In this document: one piece after another, positions 25,782 through 36,642 of the stretch
Layout of the letters: every line of letters starts with the position of its first letter
How positions within the stretch are numbered: the stretch's first letter is position 1
From: Microbacterium sp. RU1D
Lineage (GTDB): Bacteria > Actinomycetota > Actinomycetes > Actinomycetales > Microbacteriaceae
DNA length: 64,000 nt
Direction of reading: 5' to 3'
Assembly (NCBI RefSeq): GCF_900156435.1
Contig: NZ_FTPQ01000001.1
Location: forward strand, 1,240,001 to 1,304,000
The notes under the pieces: model-generated
Database searches by the model: none
What the model was told of the DNA's origin: nothing
Seen by the model: the letters and a program-made list of their open reading frames with translations, nothing else
Position numbers and translations under genes: made by a program

Positions 25782-26477
25782 TCAATCGTCGATGACGGAT
25801 CGCAGACGCCCGTACGAGATCTCGAGGTCGGCAGCACGGAGAGCGCGGCGCGGCGGCCGCTCATCCGTCAGGTCGAGCGACAGCATCCGGTCGCCCCGGA
25901 ACGCCCGGACCCCGTCGCGCCGCCGGCACCACGCGATGAGGTACCAGTGCCCGTCCTTGGCGACCGACCCCAGAGGTTCGACGTCGCGTGTCGACTCGGC
26001 GCCGCTCGCATCCCGATAGCGGAGGCGCACCACCCGGTCCGAGCGGAGGGCAGCGGCGAACGCCGCGGTGACGTCGGCGTCGTCCTCGCCCTCGAGGACA
26101 TGTACCCGCGACGCGAGCGCACGGGCTCGTGCCGCCTCGTCGTCCGGCATGATGGCGAGCACCTTCCGAGCGGCGGTGCGGGCGGAATGACGGAACGGAC
26201 TGCGTCCCAGCGCACCGAGCCCGATGAGCACCGCGAGGGCCTCATCGAGGGTGAAGCCGGCCGGGCCCAGCGTCGCGGACGCATCGATGACGTACCCCCC
26301 GGTCCGGCCCGGCTCCGCCCAGATCGGCAGCCCCGCCCGCTGGAGCGCCGCGAGGTCCCTCTCGATGGTCCGCACCGACACCTCGAACCGTTCCGCGAGA
26401 CGCCGAGCGCTCCGCGGCCGCGGCGAGACCGCCCGGAGCTCCTCCACCAAGCCGTAGAGACGATCGGTTCGGTTCAC
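25782..26477 (-). CDS. WYL-domain (YafY-type) transcriptional regulator
   Basis: A 231-aa regulator: N-terminal winged HTH (residues 1-60; SARRLAERFEVSVRTIERDLAALQRAGLP) and a C-terminal WYL ligand-binding domain (about 135-215; RLRYRDASG, GHWYLIAWCRRRDGVRAFR). WYL domains sense nucleotides or nucleic-acid-related ligands. It likely regulates itself and the VOC gene 95 bp downstream. Confidence 0.87.
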   Translation of the reverse strand: MNRTDRLYGLVEELRAVSPRPRSARRLAERFEVSVRTIERDLAALQRAGLPIWAEPGRTGGYVIDASATLGPAGFTLDEALAVLIGLGALGRSPFRHSARTAARKVLAIMPDDEAARARALASRVHVLEGEDDADVTAAFAAALRSDRVVRLRYRDASGAESTRDVEPLGSVAKDGHWYLIAWCRRRDGVRAFRGDRMLSLDLTDERPPRRALRAADLEISYGRLRSVIDD

Positions 26478-26565
26478 TGACCCATCATCCGCCGATCCGG
26501 AGGTGTCGCTCGCGTCGAGATGACCGCCTGGGCCGCGCTCCTTCTCGACCGCGGGCCGTCTCCGC

Positions 26566-27456
26566 TCAGGGGGCGAGCACCTCCTCCAGCACCCGTGCCG
26601 CGAATGCCCTCTCGCCGGGGGTGTTGTTCGTCAGCATGATCAGACCTTTCCACAGCGTCCACCCCGCTCCGCGCGCCCACGTCGCATCGTCGACGTCGAG
26701 CACACGGCGAAACGCTCGTCGCGCGGCGCCGCGGAACTGCGTCCAGTGGATGACGGTGTCGCACGCGGGGTCGCCGACCGCGGCGCACCCGAAGTCGATC
26801 ACGGCGGAGAGGACGAGCTGATCGTCGACGAGGAGGTTCGCGATGGCGACGTCGCCGTGCACCCACACCGGAGGCCCGCAGAACTCGGCGGCCAGGGCGT
26901 CCCGCCATAGGCCGACCGCCCGGTCCCTCGCGGACGGATCGAGCAACGCGAGACGACGACTCACCTGTTCATCCCACTGCGAGACGGGATCCCCGCGGAA
27001 CGCGCTGTGCTGCCCTGGGGTGGGTCCCCCTGCGGTGTCGATGCGCTGCAGCGCGAAGAGGAAGGAGCCGAGGTCCTCCGCGAGGATCACGTCGTCGCGG
27101 ACGCGCTCGGCATCCGGCCGTTCCCCGTCGATCCACTCGTAGACCGACCACGGCGCAGGGAACAGCGCCGAGGCTCGACCGACACCGGCGACGGTCGGAA
27201 TGGGCAACGGCAGAGACGGGGCCAAACGGGGCAGGATCGCCTGCTCTTTCGTCACCTGCGGCACGTAGTCGAGGTCCGCGGGAAGACGCGCGATCAGGCC
27301 GTCCCCGACGCGGAAGGTGCGGTGGTCGTTGCCCGGAAAAGCGATCGCGACGACGGGAAGCTCCGCCCAGGCGGGCATCTGCTCGCGCAGGAGCGCCCCG
27401 ACGAGGGCTGCGTCGATGGCGTCCCGGGCGGGGAACGGACGACGTGGCGGATGCAT
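26566..27456 (-). CDS. Aminoglycoside phosphotransferase-family kinase
   Basis: A 296-aa APH-fold small-molecule kinase. The catalytic loop VHGDVAIANLLVDD (about residue 200) and metal-binding VIDFGCAAVGDPACD are intact, with SVYEWIDGE in the hinge. Such proteins phosphorylate antibiotics, sugars or other metabolites; resistance cannot be assumed from fold alone. It stands alone, divergent from sucCD. Confidence 0.85.
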   Translation of the reverse strand: MHPPRRPFPARDAIDAALVGALLREQMPAWAELPVVAIAFPGNDHRTFRVGDGLIARLPADLDYVPQVTKEQAILPRLAPSLPLPIPTVAGVGRASALFPAPWSVYEWIDGERPDAERVRDDVILAEDLGSFLFALQRIDTAGGPTPGQHSAFRGDPVSQWDEQVSRRLALLDPSARDRAVGLWRDALAAEFCGPPVWVHGDVAIANLLVDDQLVLSAVIDFGCAAVGDPACDTVIHWTQFRGAARRAFRRVLDVDDATWARGAGWTLWKGLIMLTNNTPGERAFAARVLEEVLAP

Positions 27457-27572
27457 GCGTCGAACCTCTCACAGACCGTTCCGTCGGGCACGGCATCCGG
27501 CATCCCTCCATTCGACGGGGCAGGCGTCGAGGCCTTTCACCCCCGTCGGGTAGGGTGGACGATTGGCGCAGA

Positions 27573-27590
27573 TCTCTTGATATCGAGAGA
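27573..27590. promoter_or_regulatory. Palindromic operator upstream of sucCD
   Basis: TCTCTTGATATCGAGAGA is an 18-bp near-perfect palindrome (one mismatched pair) 44 bp before sucC, downstream of a TAGGGT -10-like hexamer (27551-27556). The same sequence with two changes, inverted, lies upstream of icd at 53392-53409. Confidence 0.65.
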
Positions 27591-27634
27591 GTTTCGCCTC
27601 CTCCCACCACCGATCGCCCAGCGAAGGATTGTCC

Positions 27635-29718
<2,084 letters not shown>

Positions 29719-29732
29719 CGTTTCGTTTCTGA

Positions 29733-29760
29733 GGGCCCGGATGCCATGGCATCCGGGCCC
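29733..29760 (+). terminator. Terminator of sucCD
   Basis: A perfect 28-bp palindrome with GGGCCCGGATGCCA as its left half, followed by TTTCGCG, 14 bp after sucD. The stem contains GGATGCC and GGCATCC. Confidence 0.75.
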
Positions 29761-29964
29761 TTTCGCGTTGCCCGGGCCGGGCTGGGCGTCCGTCGGCTGC
29801 CGGCGCCGCGCCCGGCGCCCCGCGCTACGACGTCGGAGACCGCAGGCGATTGCCGAGCACGCACGGGATGGGCGTCAAGCGGGTGCGGTCTCGGCGAGCG
29901 GATGCGGTCTCGGTGCCGTCTGCGCCGTCTGGTGCCCCCGCGCCGCCCGCGGCAGCAGAGACGC

Positions 29965-30002
29965 AAGGGGGGCCCGGATGCCATGGCATCCGGGCCCCCC
30001 TT
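29965..30002 (-). terminator. Terminator of NCS2 permease gene
   Basis: A 38-bp perfect palindrome 11 bp downstream of the minus-strand permease stop, sharing its 28-bp core with the sucD terminator 230 bp away. The 204 bp between the two palindromes hold no gene that I can support. Confidence 0.65.
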
Positions 30003-30013
30003 GTGAGCAACGC

Positions 30014-31465
30014 TCAGCCGAGCAACGCCTCCACCGGACCGCGGGCGAAGAAGATCACGAAGCCGGCGGCGACGATCCACAGCAGGGGGCTCACGCGGCG
30101 GGCGCGGCCGGACAGCGCCTGGATCAGCACCCAGCTGACGAAGCCCGCGCCGATGCCGTTCGCGATCGAGTAGGTCAGCGGCATCACGGTGACGGTGAGG
30201 AACACCGGGATGAGGACCGACATGTCGCTGAGGTCGACGTGACGGATCTGCGCCATCATCAGCGCGCCGACGATGACGAGGGCCGCGGCGGCGATCTCGG
30301 TGGGCACGATGCTCGTCAGCGGAGTGAAGAACATCGCGAGCAGGAACAGTCCGCCGGTGACGACGTTCGCCAGTCCCGTGCGGGCTCCCTCGCCGATGCC
30401 GGAGCCCGACTCGATGAAGACGGTGTTCGACGACGATGAGGTCGCGCCCCCGGCCACGGCGCCGATGCCCTCGATCACCAGCGCGGAGCGCAGGCGCGGG
30501 AAGGTGCCGTCGGGGGCGGCGAGCCCGGCTTCGCGCGAAAGGCCGGTCATCGTGCCCATCGCGTCGAAGAAGTTCGTGAAGACGAGCGTGAACACGAGCA
30601 TGAGGGCGGCGAGGATGCCGATGCGGCCGAAGGATCCGGCGAGGTCGACCTGGCCGACGAGCGAGAGGTCGGGCAGGCTCACCCACTGCGAGGGCAGCGT
30701 CGGCACGCTGAGGCCCCAGCCGCCGGGGTTGCCGTCGGCCTTGGCGCCGAGGCCCATCACGGCCTCCACGATGACGGCGATCACGGTGCCCGAGAGCAGA
30801 CCGATCAGCAGCGCCGCCTTGACCTTGCGTACGAGCAGCACGGCGGTGATGACGAGGGTGAGCACGAAGAGGGCGGTGGGGATCGTCGCGATCGAGCCGC
30901 CCACGCCGAGACCGACCGGGGGAGAGCTGAGCCCGGTCGAGGTGACCAGACCGCTGTCGACGAAGCCGATGAAGGCGATGAACAGGCCGATGCCGACGGT
31001 GATCGCGGTCTTGAGCGCGAGGGGCACCGCCTCGAAGATCATGCGGCGCAGGCCCGTGACGGCGAGCAGCACGATGATGAGGCCGTTGATGACGACCAGC
31101 CCCATCGCCTCGGGCCAGGTGACCTCGCCGACGATGCCGACGGCGAGGAACGAGTTGATGCCCAGGCCCGCGGCGAAGGCGAACGGCAGGCGCGTCACCA
31201 GGCCGAACAGCATGGTCATCACGCCCGCGGTGAGGGCGGTGACGGCTGCGACCTGCGGGAACCCGAGTGCGTTGCCCGAGACGTCGGGGGTACCCGACAG
31301 GATGATCGGATTCAGGATGACGATGTACGCCATCGTCACGAAGGTGACGACGCCGCCGCGCACCTCGGCGCTCACGGTCGAGCCGCGGGCGGTGATCTCG
31401 AAGAACCTGTCGAGGCGGTTCTTCGGTGCGGGGGCGGCCGTGGTCTCGGGAGCGGAAGCGCTCAT
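30014..31465 (-). CDS. NCS2 (AzgA-like) purine permease
   Basis: A 483-aa permease with about 12-14 TM helices, of the NCS2 family AzgA-like branch for adenine, guanine or hypoxanthine. Diagnostic segments are the N-terminal [30 protein letters not shown] and [22 protein letters not shown] at 31465 begins about 40 residues before the first helix, typical of the group. Exact purine specificity is not evident. Confidence 0.88.
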   Translation of the reverse strand: MSASAPETTAAPAPKNRLDRFFEITARGSTVSAEVRGGVVTFVTMAYIVILNPIILSGTPDVSGNALGFPQVAAVTALTAGVMTMLFGLVTRLPFAFAAGLGINSFLAVGIVGEVTWPEAMGLVVINGLIIVLLAVTGLRRMIFEAVPLALKTAITVGIGLFIAFIGFVDSGLVTSTGLSSPPVGLGVGGSIATIPTALFVLTLVITAVLLVRKVKAALLIGLLSGTVIAVIVEAVMGLGAKADGNPGGWGLSVPTLPSQWVSLPDLSLVGQVDLAGSFGRIGILAALMLVFTLVFTNFFDAMGTMTGLSREAGLAAPDGTFPRLRSALVIEGIGAVAGGATSSSSNTVFIESGSGIGEGARTGLANVVTGGLFLLAMFFTPLTSIVPTEIAAAALVIVGALMMAQIRHVDLSDMSVLIPVFLTVTVMPLTYSIANGIGAGFVSWVLIQALSGRARRVSPLLWIVAAGFVIFFARGPVEALLG

Positions 31466-31541
31466 GAAGGCTCCAGGAAACGGGAGGGAAACAGGGGAGG
31501 GTGAGGACCGGAGGGGAAGACGCCGACGTATCGTGGGAGAC

Positions 31542-31979
31542 ATGTCGCTCTCAGGAGAGTATCTGCCCAGCACCAGCGAGTGGGCCCGCCAGCAGGCCGA
31601 GACGTTCGAGGCCTCGGGAGGCCAGGAGTCCGCCGAACTGCGGGGCGTACCCATCATCGTCCTCACCACCGTCGGCGCCAAAACGGGGGGCCTGCGCAAG
31701 ACCGCCCTCATGCGCGTCGAGCACGACGGGAAGTACGCGGTCGTGGCATCCAAGGGTGGCGCTCCGGAGCACCCGGCGTGGTTCTACAACCTCGTGAAGA
31801 ACCCTCGCGTCGCCCTGCAGGACGGCGACGTGAAGAAGGAATACGACGCGCACCAGGCCGAGGGGGCCGAGCGCGAGGAGTGGTGGGGCTACGCGACCGA
31901 GGTCTGGCCCGACTACGACGAGTACCAGAAGAAGACCGAGCGGCGCATCGAGCTGTTCGTGCTGGAGCCGGTGGACTGA
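31542..31979 (+). CDS. Nitroreductase/quinone reductase family (DDN-like, F420-dependent)
   Basis: A 145-aa split-beta-barrel flavin/deazaflavin oxidoreductase of the mycobacterial Ddn type. Marker motifs are [24 protein letters not shown] and [20 protein letters not shown]. The family uses F420H2 to reduce quinones or nitro compounds. ATG at 31542. Divergent from the permease with 76 bp between starts. Confidence 0.9.
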   Translation: MSLSGEYLPSTSEWARQQAETFEASGGQESAELRGVPIIVLTTVGAKTGGLRKTALMRVEHDGKYAVVASKGGAPEHPAWFYNLVKNPRVALQDGDVKKEYDAHQAEGAEREEWWGYATEVWPDYDEYQKKTERRIELFVLEPVD

Positions 31980-32010
31980 CACCTTGCGCGCAGGGTGCCC
32001 GCGTGACATC

Positions 32011-32171
32011 GAGTGTCCAAGACACCCCGACGTTCTGAAATGCGCTCGGGTGTCTTGAATACTCGGGCGTCGTTCCCGTGCGCTCGGGGCGCCCTGCGGG
32101 GTACCGACGCAACGCTGAGTGTCCACGAAACCCGGACGTTCCCACACATCGTCCGCGTGTTTTGGACACTC
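32011..32171. repeat. Two tandem extragenic hairpins
   Basis: In the 330-bp gap before nirB. Hairpin 1 (32011-32064) pairs GAGTGTCCAAGACACCC with GGGTGTCTTGAATACTC. Hairpin 2 (32117-32171) pairs GAGTGTCCACGAAACCCGG with an imperfect complement ending GTTTTGGACACTC. Both start with GAGTGTCCA and face the same way, a BIME-like layout. No gene is seen in the gap. Confidence 0.65.
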
Positions 32172-32309
32172 GATGAAAGCCCGGTACGGGTGGGGGCGGA
32201 TGCCGTGACCCAAACCTCACACCGCCCTCGCCGCCGCGTGAGGGAAACGTTCGCCGGGGGTAACGCCGCGGCGCGGGCGGGGGAAACCTCGGCTGCCTAG
32301 CGTCGGGGC

Positions 32310-34967
32310 ATGGCCCGCTCGAACCCCGCAACCGGAACGAAACACGCCGCTGACCGCCGCGCAAAGTCCGCCGCATACGGTGACGACGTGCTCCACCCCG
32401 CGTCATCCGGCTCCGTCGTCGTCGTCGGCGCGGGCATGGTGGCCCACCGCTTCGTCGAGAGCCTCACCAGCCGCGACACCGACGGCCGCTGGTCCATCAC
32501 GGTGCTCGGCGACGAGACCCGTAGCCCGTACGACCGGGTCGGTCTGACCGGGATCTTCGGCGGCAAGACGCCGGAAGACCTCGCCCTCGACCCCGCCGTG
32601 CTCGACCACGAGCGGGTGTCTGTGCGCACCGACGCGCGAGTGGTCAAGATCGACCGCGCGGCCCGCACCGTCACCACCGCCGCCGGTTCCACCTACGACT
32701 ACGACCGCCTCGTTCTCGCCACCGGCTCCTACGCTGCGCGCCTCGCCCTCGACGGATTCGACCACAGGGGCTGCTTCGTCTACCGCACGCTCGACGACGT
32801 CGCCGGCATGCGCGCGTGGGTCGCGAAGCGCTCGGCGCAGCTCGGTCGCCCCCTGCGCGGCGCGGTCGTCGGCGGCGGGTTGCTGGGCCTCGAGGCCGCC
32901 GGTGCCCTCCAGGCCGAGGGCGTCTCGCCGTTCGTGCTCCAGTCCAACGAGCGACTCATGTCCGCGCAGCTCGACCTCGGCGGGGCGAAGGCACTGCAGC
33001 GGCTCATCGAGGCGCGCGGCATCGAGGTGCGCACGAGCTCGGTCACGACCCGGGTGGATGCCGACACCTCCGGCGCCGTCTGCGGGCTCGAGCTGCGCGA
33101 CGGCACGTGGGAGGCCGTCGACATCGTCGTGTTCACCGTCGGCGTCCGACCCCGCGACGAGCTCGCGCGCACCGCGGACCTCGCCGTCGACCCGCGCGGC
33201 GGCGTCGTCATCGACAAGGGCTGCGACACGTCCGACCCCGCGATCCTCGCGATCGGCGAGGTCGCGAGCTTCGGCGGCCAGTGCATCGGCCTCGTCGCCC
33301 CCGGCTACGCGATGGCCGAGGTCGCGGCGACCCGCCTGCTCGGCGGAGAGGCTGTGTTCGACGGCTTCGACACCTCCGCGAAGCTCAAGCTCTCGGGCGT
33401 CGAGGTCGCGAGCTTCGGCGACGCGTTCGCCGAAACCCCGAACGCCCTCGACGTCACCTACGCCGACCCGGTGTCGGGCGTCTACAAGAAGCTCGTGCTC
33501 AGCGACGACGCGCAGACGCTGCTCGGCGGCATCCTGGTCGGCGACGCCTCGGCCTACACCTCGCTCCGCCCCCTCGTCGGCCGGGCGCTCGGGGGAGACC
33601 CGGCCGCGTACCTCATGCCGTCCGACCTCGCCCCCGCCCCGCAGGGCGACCTCCCCGACGACGCGATCGTCTGCTCGTGCAACGGCGTCACGGCCGGCAC
33701 CGTCCGCGGCGCGGTGACCGAGCACGACTGCGCGGATGCCGCCGAGGTGAAGGCGTGCACAAAGGCCGGGGCGGCGTGCGGCTCGTGCTTCACGCTGGTG
33801 AAGAAGCTGGTCGCGACCGAGCTGGCGGCATCCGGGAAAGACGTGTCGAACGGACTGTGCGAGCACTTCTCGTTCACTCGCGCGCAGCTCTTCGACGCCG
33901 TGCGGGTGTCGGGTCTGAAGACCTTCACCGCGATCGTCGAGCGCTTCGGCATCGGCCGCGGCTGCGACATCTGCAAGCCGGCGCTCGCGAGCATCCTCGC
34001 GAGCCTGTACTCCGAGCACGTGCTCGCCGGCGAGCTGGCGACGATGCAGGACACGAACGACCACGTCATGGCGAACATCCAGCGCGACGGCAGCTACAGC
34101 GTCGTTCCGCGCATCCCGGGCGGGGAGATCACGCCCGAGGGGCTGGTCGTCATCGGCGAGGTGGCGCGCGACTTCGGGCTCTACACGAAGATCACGGGCG
34201 GTCAGCGCATCGACTTGTTCGGCGCGCGCCTCGACCAGCTGCCCGACATCTGGAAGCGCCTCGTCGACGCCGGATTCGAGTCGGGGCACGCCTACGGCAA
34301 GTCGCTGCGCACGGTGAAGTCGTGCGTGGGGTCGACGTGGTGCCGCTACGGGGTGCAGGACTCGGTCGGCATGGCCGTGCAGCTCGAGCTGCGGTACCGC
34401 GGTCTCCGCTCGCCGCACAAGCTCAAGTTCGGCGTCTCGGGCTGCGCGCGCGAGTGCGCCGAGGCCCGCGGCAAGGACATCGGGGTGATCGCGACCGAGG
34501 CCGGCTGGAACCTCTACGTCGGCGGCAACGGCGGCTTCACCCCGCGCCACGCGGTGCTGTTCGCCGAGGGCCTCGATGACGCGGGCCTGCTGCGGGCCAT
34601 CGACCGCTTCCTCATGTTCTACATCCGCACCGCTGACAGGCTGCAGCGCACCGCGCCCTGGGCCGCGGAATACGAGGGCGGGCTCGAGGCGCTCAGGGGC
34701 GTCGTCTTCGACGACACGCTCGGCATCGCCGACGACCTCGACCGGGCGATGGCATCCCACATCGACGCGTACGAGGACGAATGGGCCGCGACCCTCGCCG
34801 ACCCGGAGAAGCTGCGGCGCTTCGAGAGCTTCGTCAACGCCCCCGAGACGCCCGACCCCTCGCTGGCCTACGTCGCCGAGCGCGGCCAGGCCCGCCCCGC
34901 CACCGCGCAGGAGCGGTCGTCGGGCGAAGTCTTCATCGGCGGCACGACCCTGGCGGTGCGCTCATGA
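32310..34967 (+). CDS. nirB: Nitrite reductase (NAD(P)H) large subunit
   Basis: An 885-aa assimilatory nitrite reductase subunit reducing nitrite to ammonium. Domains in order: FAD/NAD(P)H module (about 30-330, VVVVGAGMVAHRFVE, GAVVGGGLLGLEAAG), BFD-like [2Fe-2S] domain (CSCNGVTAGTV ... GAACGSC, about 450-500), then the ferredoxin-nitrite reductase halves with the 4Fe-4S/sirohaem ligands C-x5-C (SCVGSTWC) and C-x3-C (GCAREC). The first roughly 25 residues are not family-like; GTG at 32388 is an alternative start. First gene of a five-gene overlapping nitrite/sirohaem operon. Confidence 0.95.
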   Translation: MARSNPATGTKHAADRRAKSAAYGDDVLHPASSGSVVVVGAGMVAHRFVESLTSRDTDGRWSITVLGDETRSPYDRVGLTGIFGGKTPEDLALDPAVLDHERVSVRTDARVVKIDRAARTVTTAAGSTYDYDRLVLATGSYAARLALDGFDHRGCFVYRTLDDVAGMRAWVAKRSAQLGRPLRGAVVGGGLLGLEAAGALQAEGVSPFVLQSNERLMSAQLDLGGAKALQRLIEARGIEVRTSSVTTRVDADTSGAVCGLELRDGTWEAVDIVVFTVGVRPRDELARTADLAVDPRGGVVIDKGCDTSDPAILAIGEVASFGGQCIGLVAPGYAMAEVAATRLLGGEAVFDGFDTSAKLKLSGVEVASFGDAFAETPNALDVTYADPVSGVYKKLVLSDDAQTLLGGILVGDASAYTSLRPLVGRALGGDPAAYLMPSDLAPAPQGDLPDDAIVCSCNGVTAGTVRGAVTEHDCADAAEVKACTKAGAACGSCFTLVKKLVATELAASGKDVSNGLCEHFSFTRAQLFDAVRVSGLKTFTAIVERFGIGRGCDICKPALASILASLYSEHVLAGELATMQDTNDHVMANIQRDGSYSVVPRIPGGEITPEGLVVIGEVARDFGLYTKITGGQRIDLFGARLDQLPDIWKRLVDAGFESGHAYGKSLRTVKSCVGSTWCRYGVQDSVGMAVQLELRYRGLRSPHKLKFGVSGCARECAEARGKDIGVIATEAGWNLYVGGNGGFTPRHAVLFAEGLDDAGLLRAIDRFLMFYIRTADRLQRTAPWAAEYEGGLEALRGVVFDDTLGIADDLDRAMASHIDAYEDEWAATLADPEKLRRFESFVNAPETPDPSLAYVAERGQARPATAQERSSGEVFIGGTTLAVRS

Positions 34968-35413
34968 CGATCCTGGAGACCGTGACGATGGATGCCGAGA
35001 CTCCCGCCGCGACGACCGGCCGCGCGCCCGCAGTGCCCGTGGCAGCGGGGGAGGCGCCGGGAGGCTGGACCCGCGTCTGCCGCGTCGACGACCTGCTGGT
35101 CGAGCGCGGGGCCGCCGCCCTCGTCGACGGCCGGCAGATCGCGCTGTTCCGCACGTTCGACGGGCGCCTGTACGCGACCGACCAGATCGACCCGTTCAGC
35201 GGCGCGGCCGTGCTCTCCCGAGGAATCGTCGGCGACCGCGGGGGCGTGCCCACCGTGGCCTCCCCGATGTACAAGCAGGTGTTCGACCTGCGCACCGGCG
35301 CGTGCCTCGACACGCAGGGCAAGGAGCCGCTGACGGTCGCCGTGCACCCGGTGGCCGTGGCCGAGGGCGACGTGTTCGTGAAGCTCGTGACCGCAGAAGG
35401 AGACCCCCGATGA
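34964..35413 (+). CDS. nirD: Nitrite reductase small subunit
   Basis: A 149-aa Rieske-fold subunit with the core VCRVDDLLVERGAAALVDGRQ, FRTFDGRLYATDQIDPFSGA and VASPMYKQVFDLRTGACLD. As usual for NirD, the Rieske Cys/His iron ligands are absent. The first roughly 30 residues are an Ala/Pro-rich extension. ATGA overlap with nirB and with the next gene. Confidence 0.93.
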   Translation: MTILETVTMDAETPAATTGRAPAVPVAAGEAPGGWTRVCRVDDLLVERGAAALVDGRQIALFRTFDGRLYATDQIDPFSGAAVLSRGIVGDRGGVPTVASPMYKQVFDLRTGACLDTQGKEPLTVAVHPVAVAEGDVFVKLVTAEGDPR

Positions 35414-36642
35414 TCGCTCTCGCCGGACTCGACCTCACCGACCGGCTCGTCGTGTGCGTGGGCGCCGGCGCGGTCGCCGAAAAGCGCATCGCGCGCCTAC
35501 GGGCCGCCGGCGCCCGGGTGCGCCTGGTCGCCCCCGTCGCCACCGACGGCCTCGCCGCTCTCGCCGCGGCGGGCGACATCGAGTGGCACGCCCGAGACTT
35601 CGCCGCCGCCGACCTCGACGACGCCTGGTTCTGCCACACGGCCACCGGGTCGGCATCCGTCGATGCCGACGTCGTCGCCGCGGCCGAGGCCCGCCGCGTG
35701 TGGTGCGTCAACGCGGGCCACGGGGGCAAGGGCAGCGCGCGCCTTGCGGCCGAGACCACGAGCGGCGACGTCATGGTCGGGGTCGTCTCCACCGTCGGCG
35801 CCGACCCCCGCCGCAGCGTCGCCGTGCGCGATGCGATCGCCCAGCGCCTCGCCGAAGGCGCCCTTCCGCTCCGCCGCCGACGCCGCCCGCTTGTGGGGAG
35901 TGTGGCGCTCGTCGGCGGCGGCCCCGGTCCGATCGACCTGCTCACCGTGCGCGCGCGTGCGCTGCTGGCCGAAGCCGACGTCGTCGTGCACGACCGGCTC
36001 GGGCCCACGGGGGTGCTCGCCGAGCTCGGCGACGACGTCGAGCTCATCGACGTCGGCAAGCGCCCGCAGCACCACCCCGTGCCGCAGCACGAGATCAACG
36101 CCCTGATCGTCGAGCGGGCCGCGCGCGGCCTGCGTGTCGTTCGGCTCAAGGGCGGCGACCCGTTCGTCTACGGCCGCGGCGGCGAAGAGGTCGTGGCGTG
36201 CCGCGAAGCCGGCATCCCGGTCGAGGTCGTGCCGGGCATCTCGAGCGCGATCGCCGTGCCGTCGGCGGCCGGGATCCCCGTGACGCATCGTGGCGTGGCC
36301 GGTACCCTTCACCTCGTGAACGGTCAGGAGACGCCCGGCGAGGCCACGCTCGCCGCCCTGCGCGACGACACCGCCACCGTCGTCGCGCTGATGGGGGTGA
36401 GCGCCCTGCCGCGGTTCGTTGCGGCTGCCCGTGCCGCGGGGGCTCCCGACGACCGCCCCGTCGCCTTCGTCGAGAACGGCCACACGCCCGCGCAGCGGAC
36501 GATTCGTACCACCCTCGGAACCGCGATCCAGGATGCCGAGACCTACCGCCTCGCCAACCCCGCGGTGCTCGTGTTCGGGGAAGTCGCCCGGGCCGACCTG
36601 CTGCTGCCCGTCGCGGTGGCGCACGGGGAGGGCATCGGGTGA
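35410..36642 (+). CDS. cysG: Bifunctional precorrin-2 dehydrogenase / uroporphyrinogen-III C-methyltransferase
   Basis: A 410-aa enzyme of the sirohaem pathway. The N-terminal Rossmann part (1-150) has VVCVGAGAVAEKRIARL for NAD-dependent precorrin-2 oxidation. The C-terminal SUMT part (about 160-405) shows VALVGGGPGPIDLLTVRA, LKGGDPFVYGRGGEE and PGISSAIAVPSAAGIPVTHR. It is shorter than enterobacterial CysG and iron insertion is probably done by the CbiX-like protein two genes on. ATGA overlaps on both sides keep it coupled to nirD and the regulator. Confidence 0.92.
   Translation: MIALAGLDLTDRLVVCVGAGAVAEKRIARLRAAGARVRLVAPVATDGLAALAAAGDIEWHARDFAAADLDDAWFCHTATGSASVDADVVAAAEARRVWCVNAGHGGKGSARLAAETTSGDVMVGVVSTVGADPRRSVAVRDAIAQRLAEGALPLRRRRRPLVGSVALVGGGPGPIDLLTVRARALLAEADVVVHDRLGPTGVLAELGDDVELIDVGKRPQHHPVPQHEINALIVERAARGLRVVRLKGGDPFVYGRGGEEVVACREAGIPVEVVPGISSAIAVPSAAGIPVTHRGVAGTLHLVNGQETPGEATLAALRDDTATVVALMGVSALPRFVAAARAAGAPDDRPVAFVENGHTPAQRTIRTTLGTAIQDAETYRLANPAVLVFGEVARADLLLPVAVAHGEGIG

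Noticed and set aside
26566..27456. Antibiotic-resistance label for the phosphotransferase
   Set aside because: The kinase fold is clear but nothing in sequence or context identifies an aminoglycoside as substrate.
29761..29964. Possible small gene between the twin palindromes
   Set aside because: Only Arg/Pro-rich frames without a ribosome-binding site or family features.
32205..32287. GlnR-box-like GTGAC/GAAAC and GTAAC/GAAAC pieces before nirB
   Set aside because: Half-sites exist, but the spacing does not follow the GTnAC-n6-GAAAC pattern, so binding cannot be supported.
32403..34760. Roughly 785-codon frame opposite nirB
   Set aside because: A mirror of the nirB codon pattern with no recognisable motifs.
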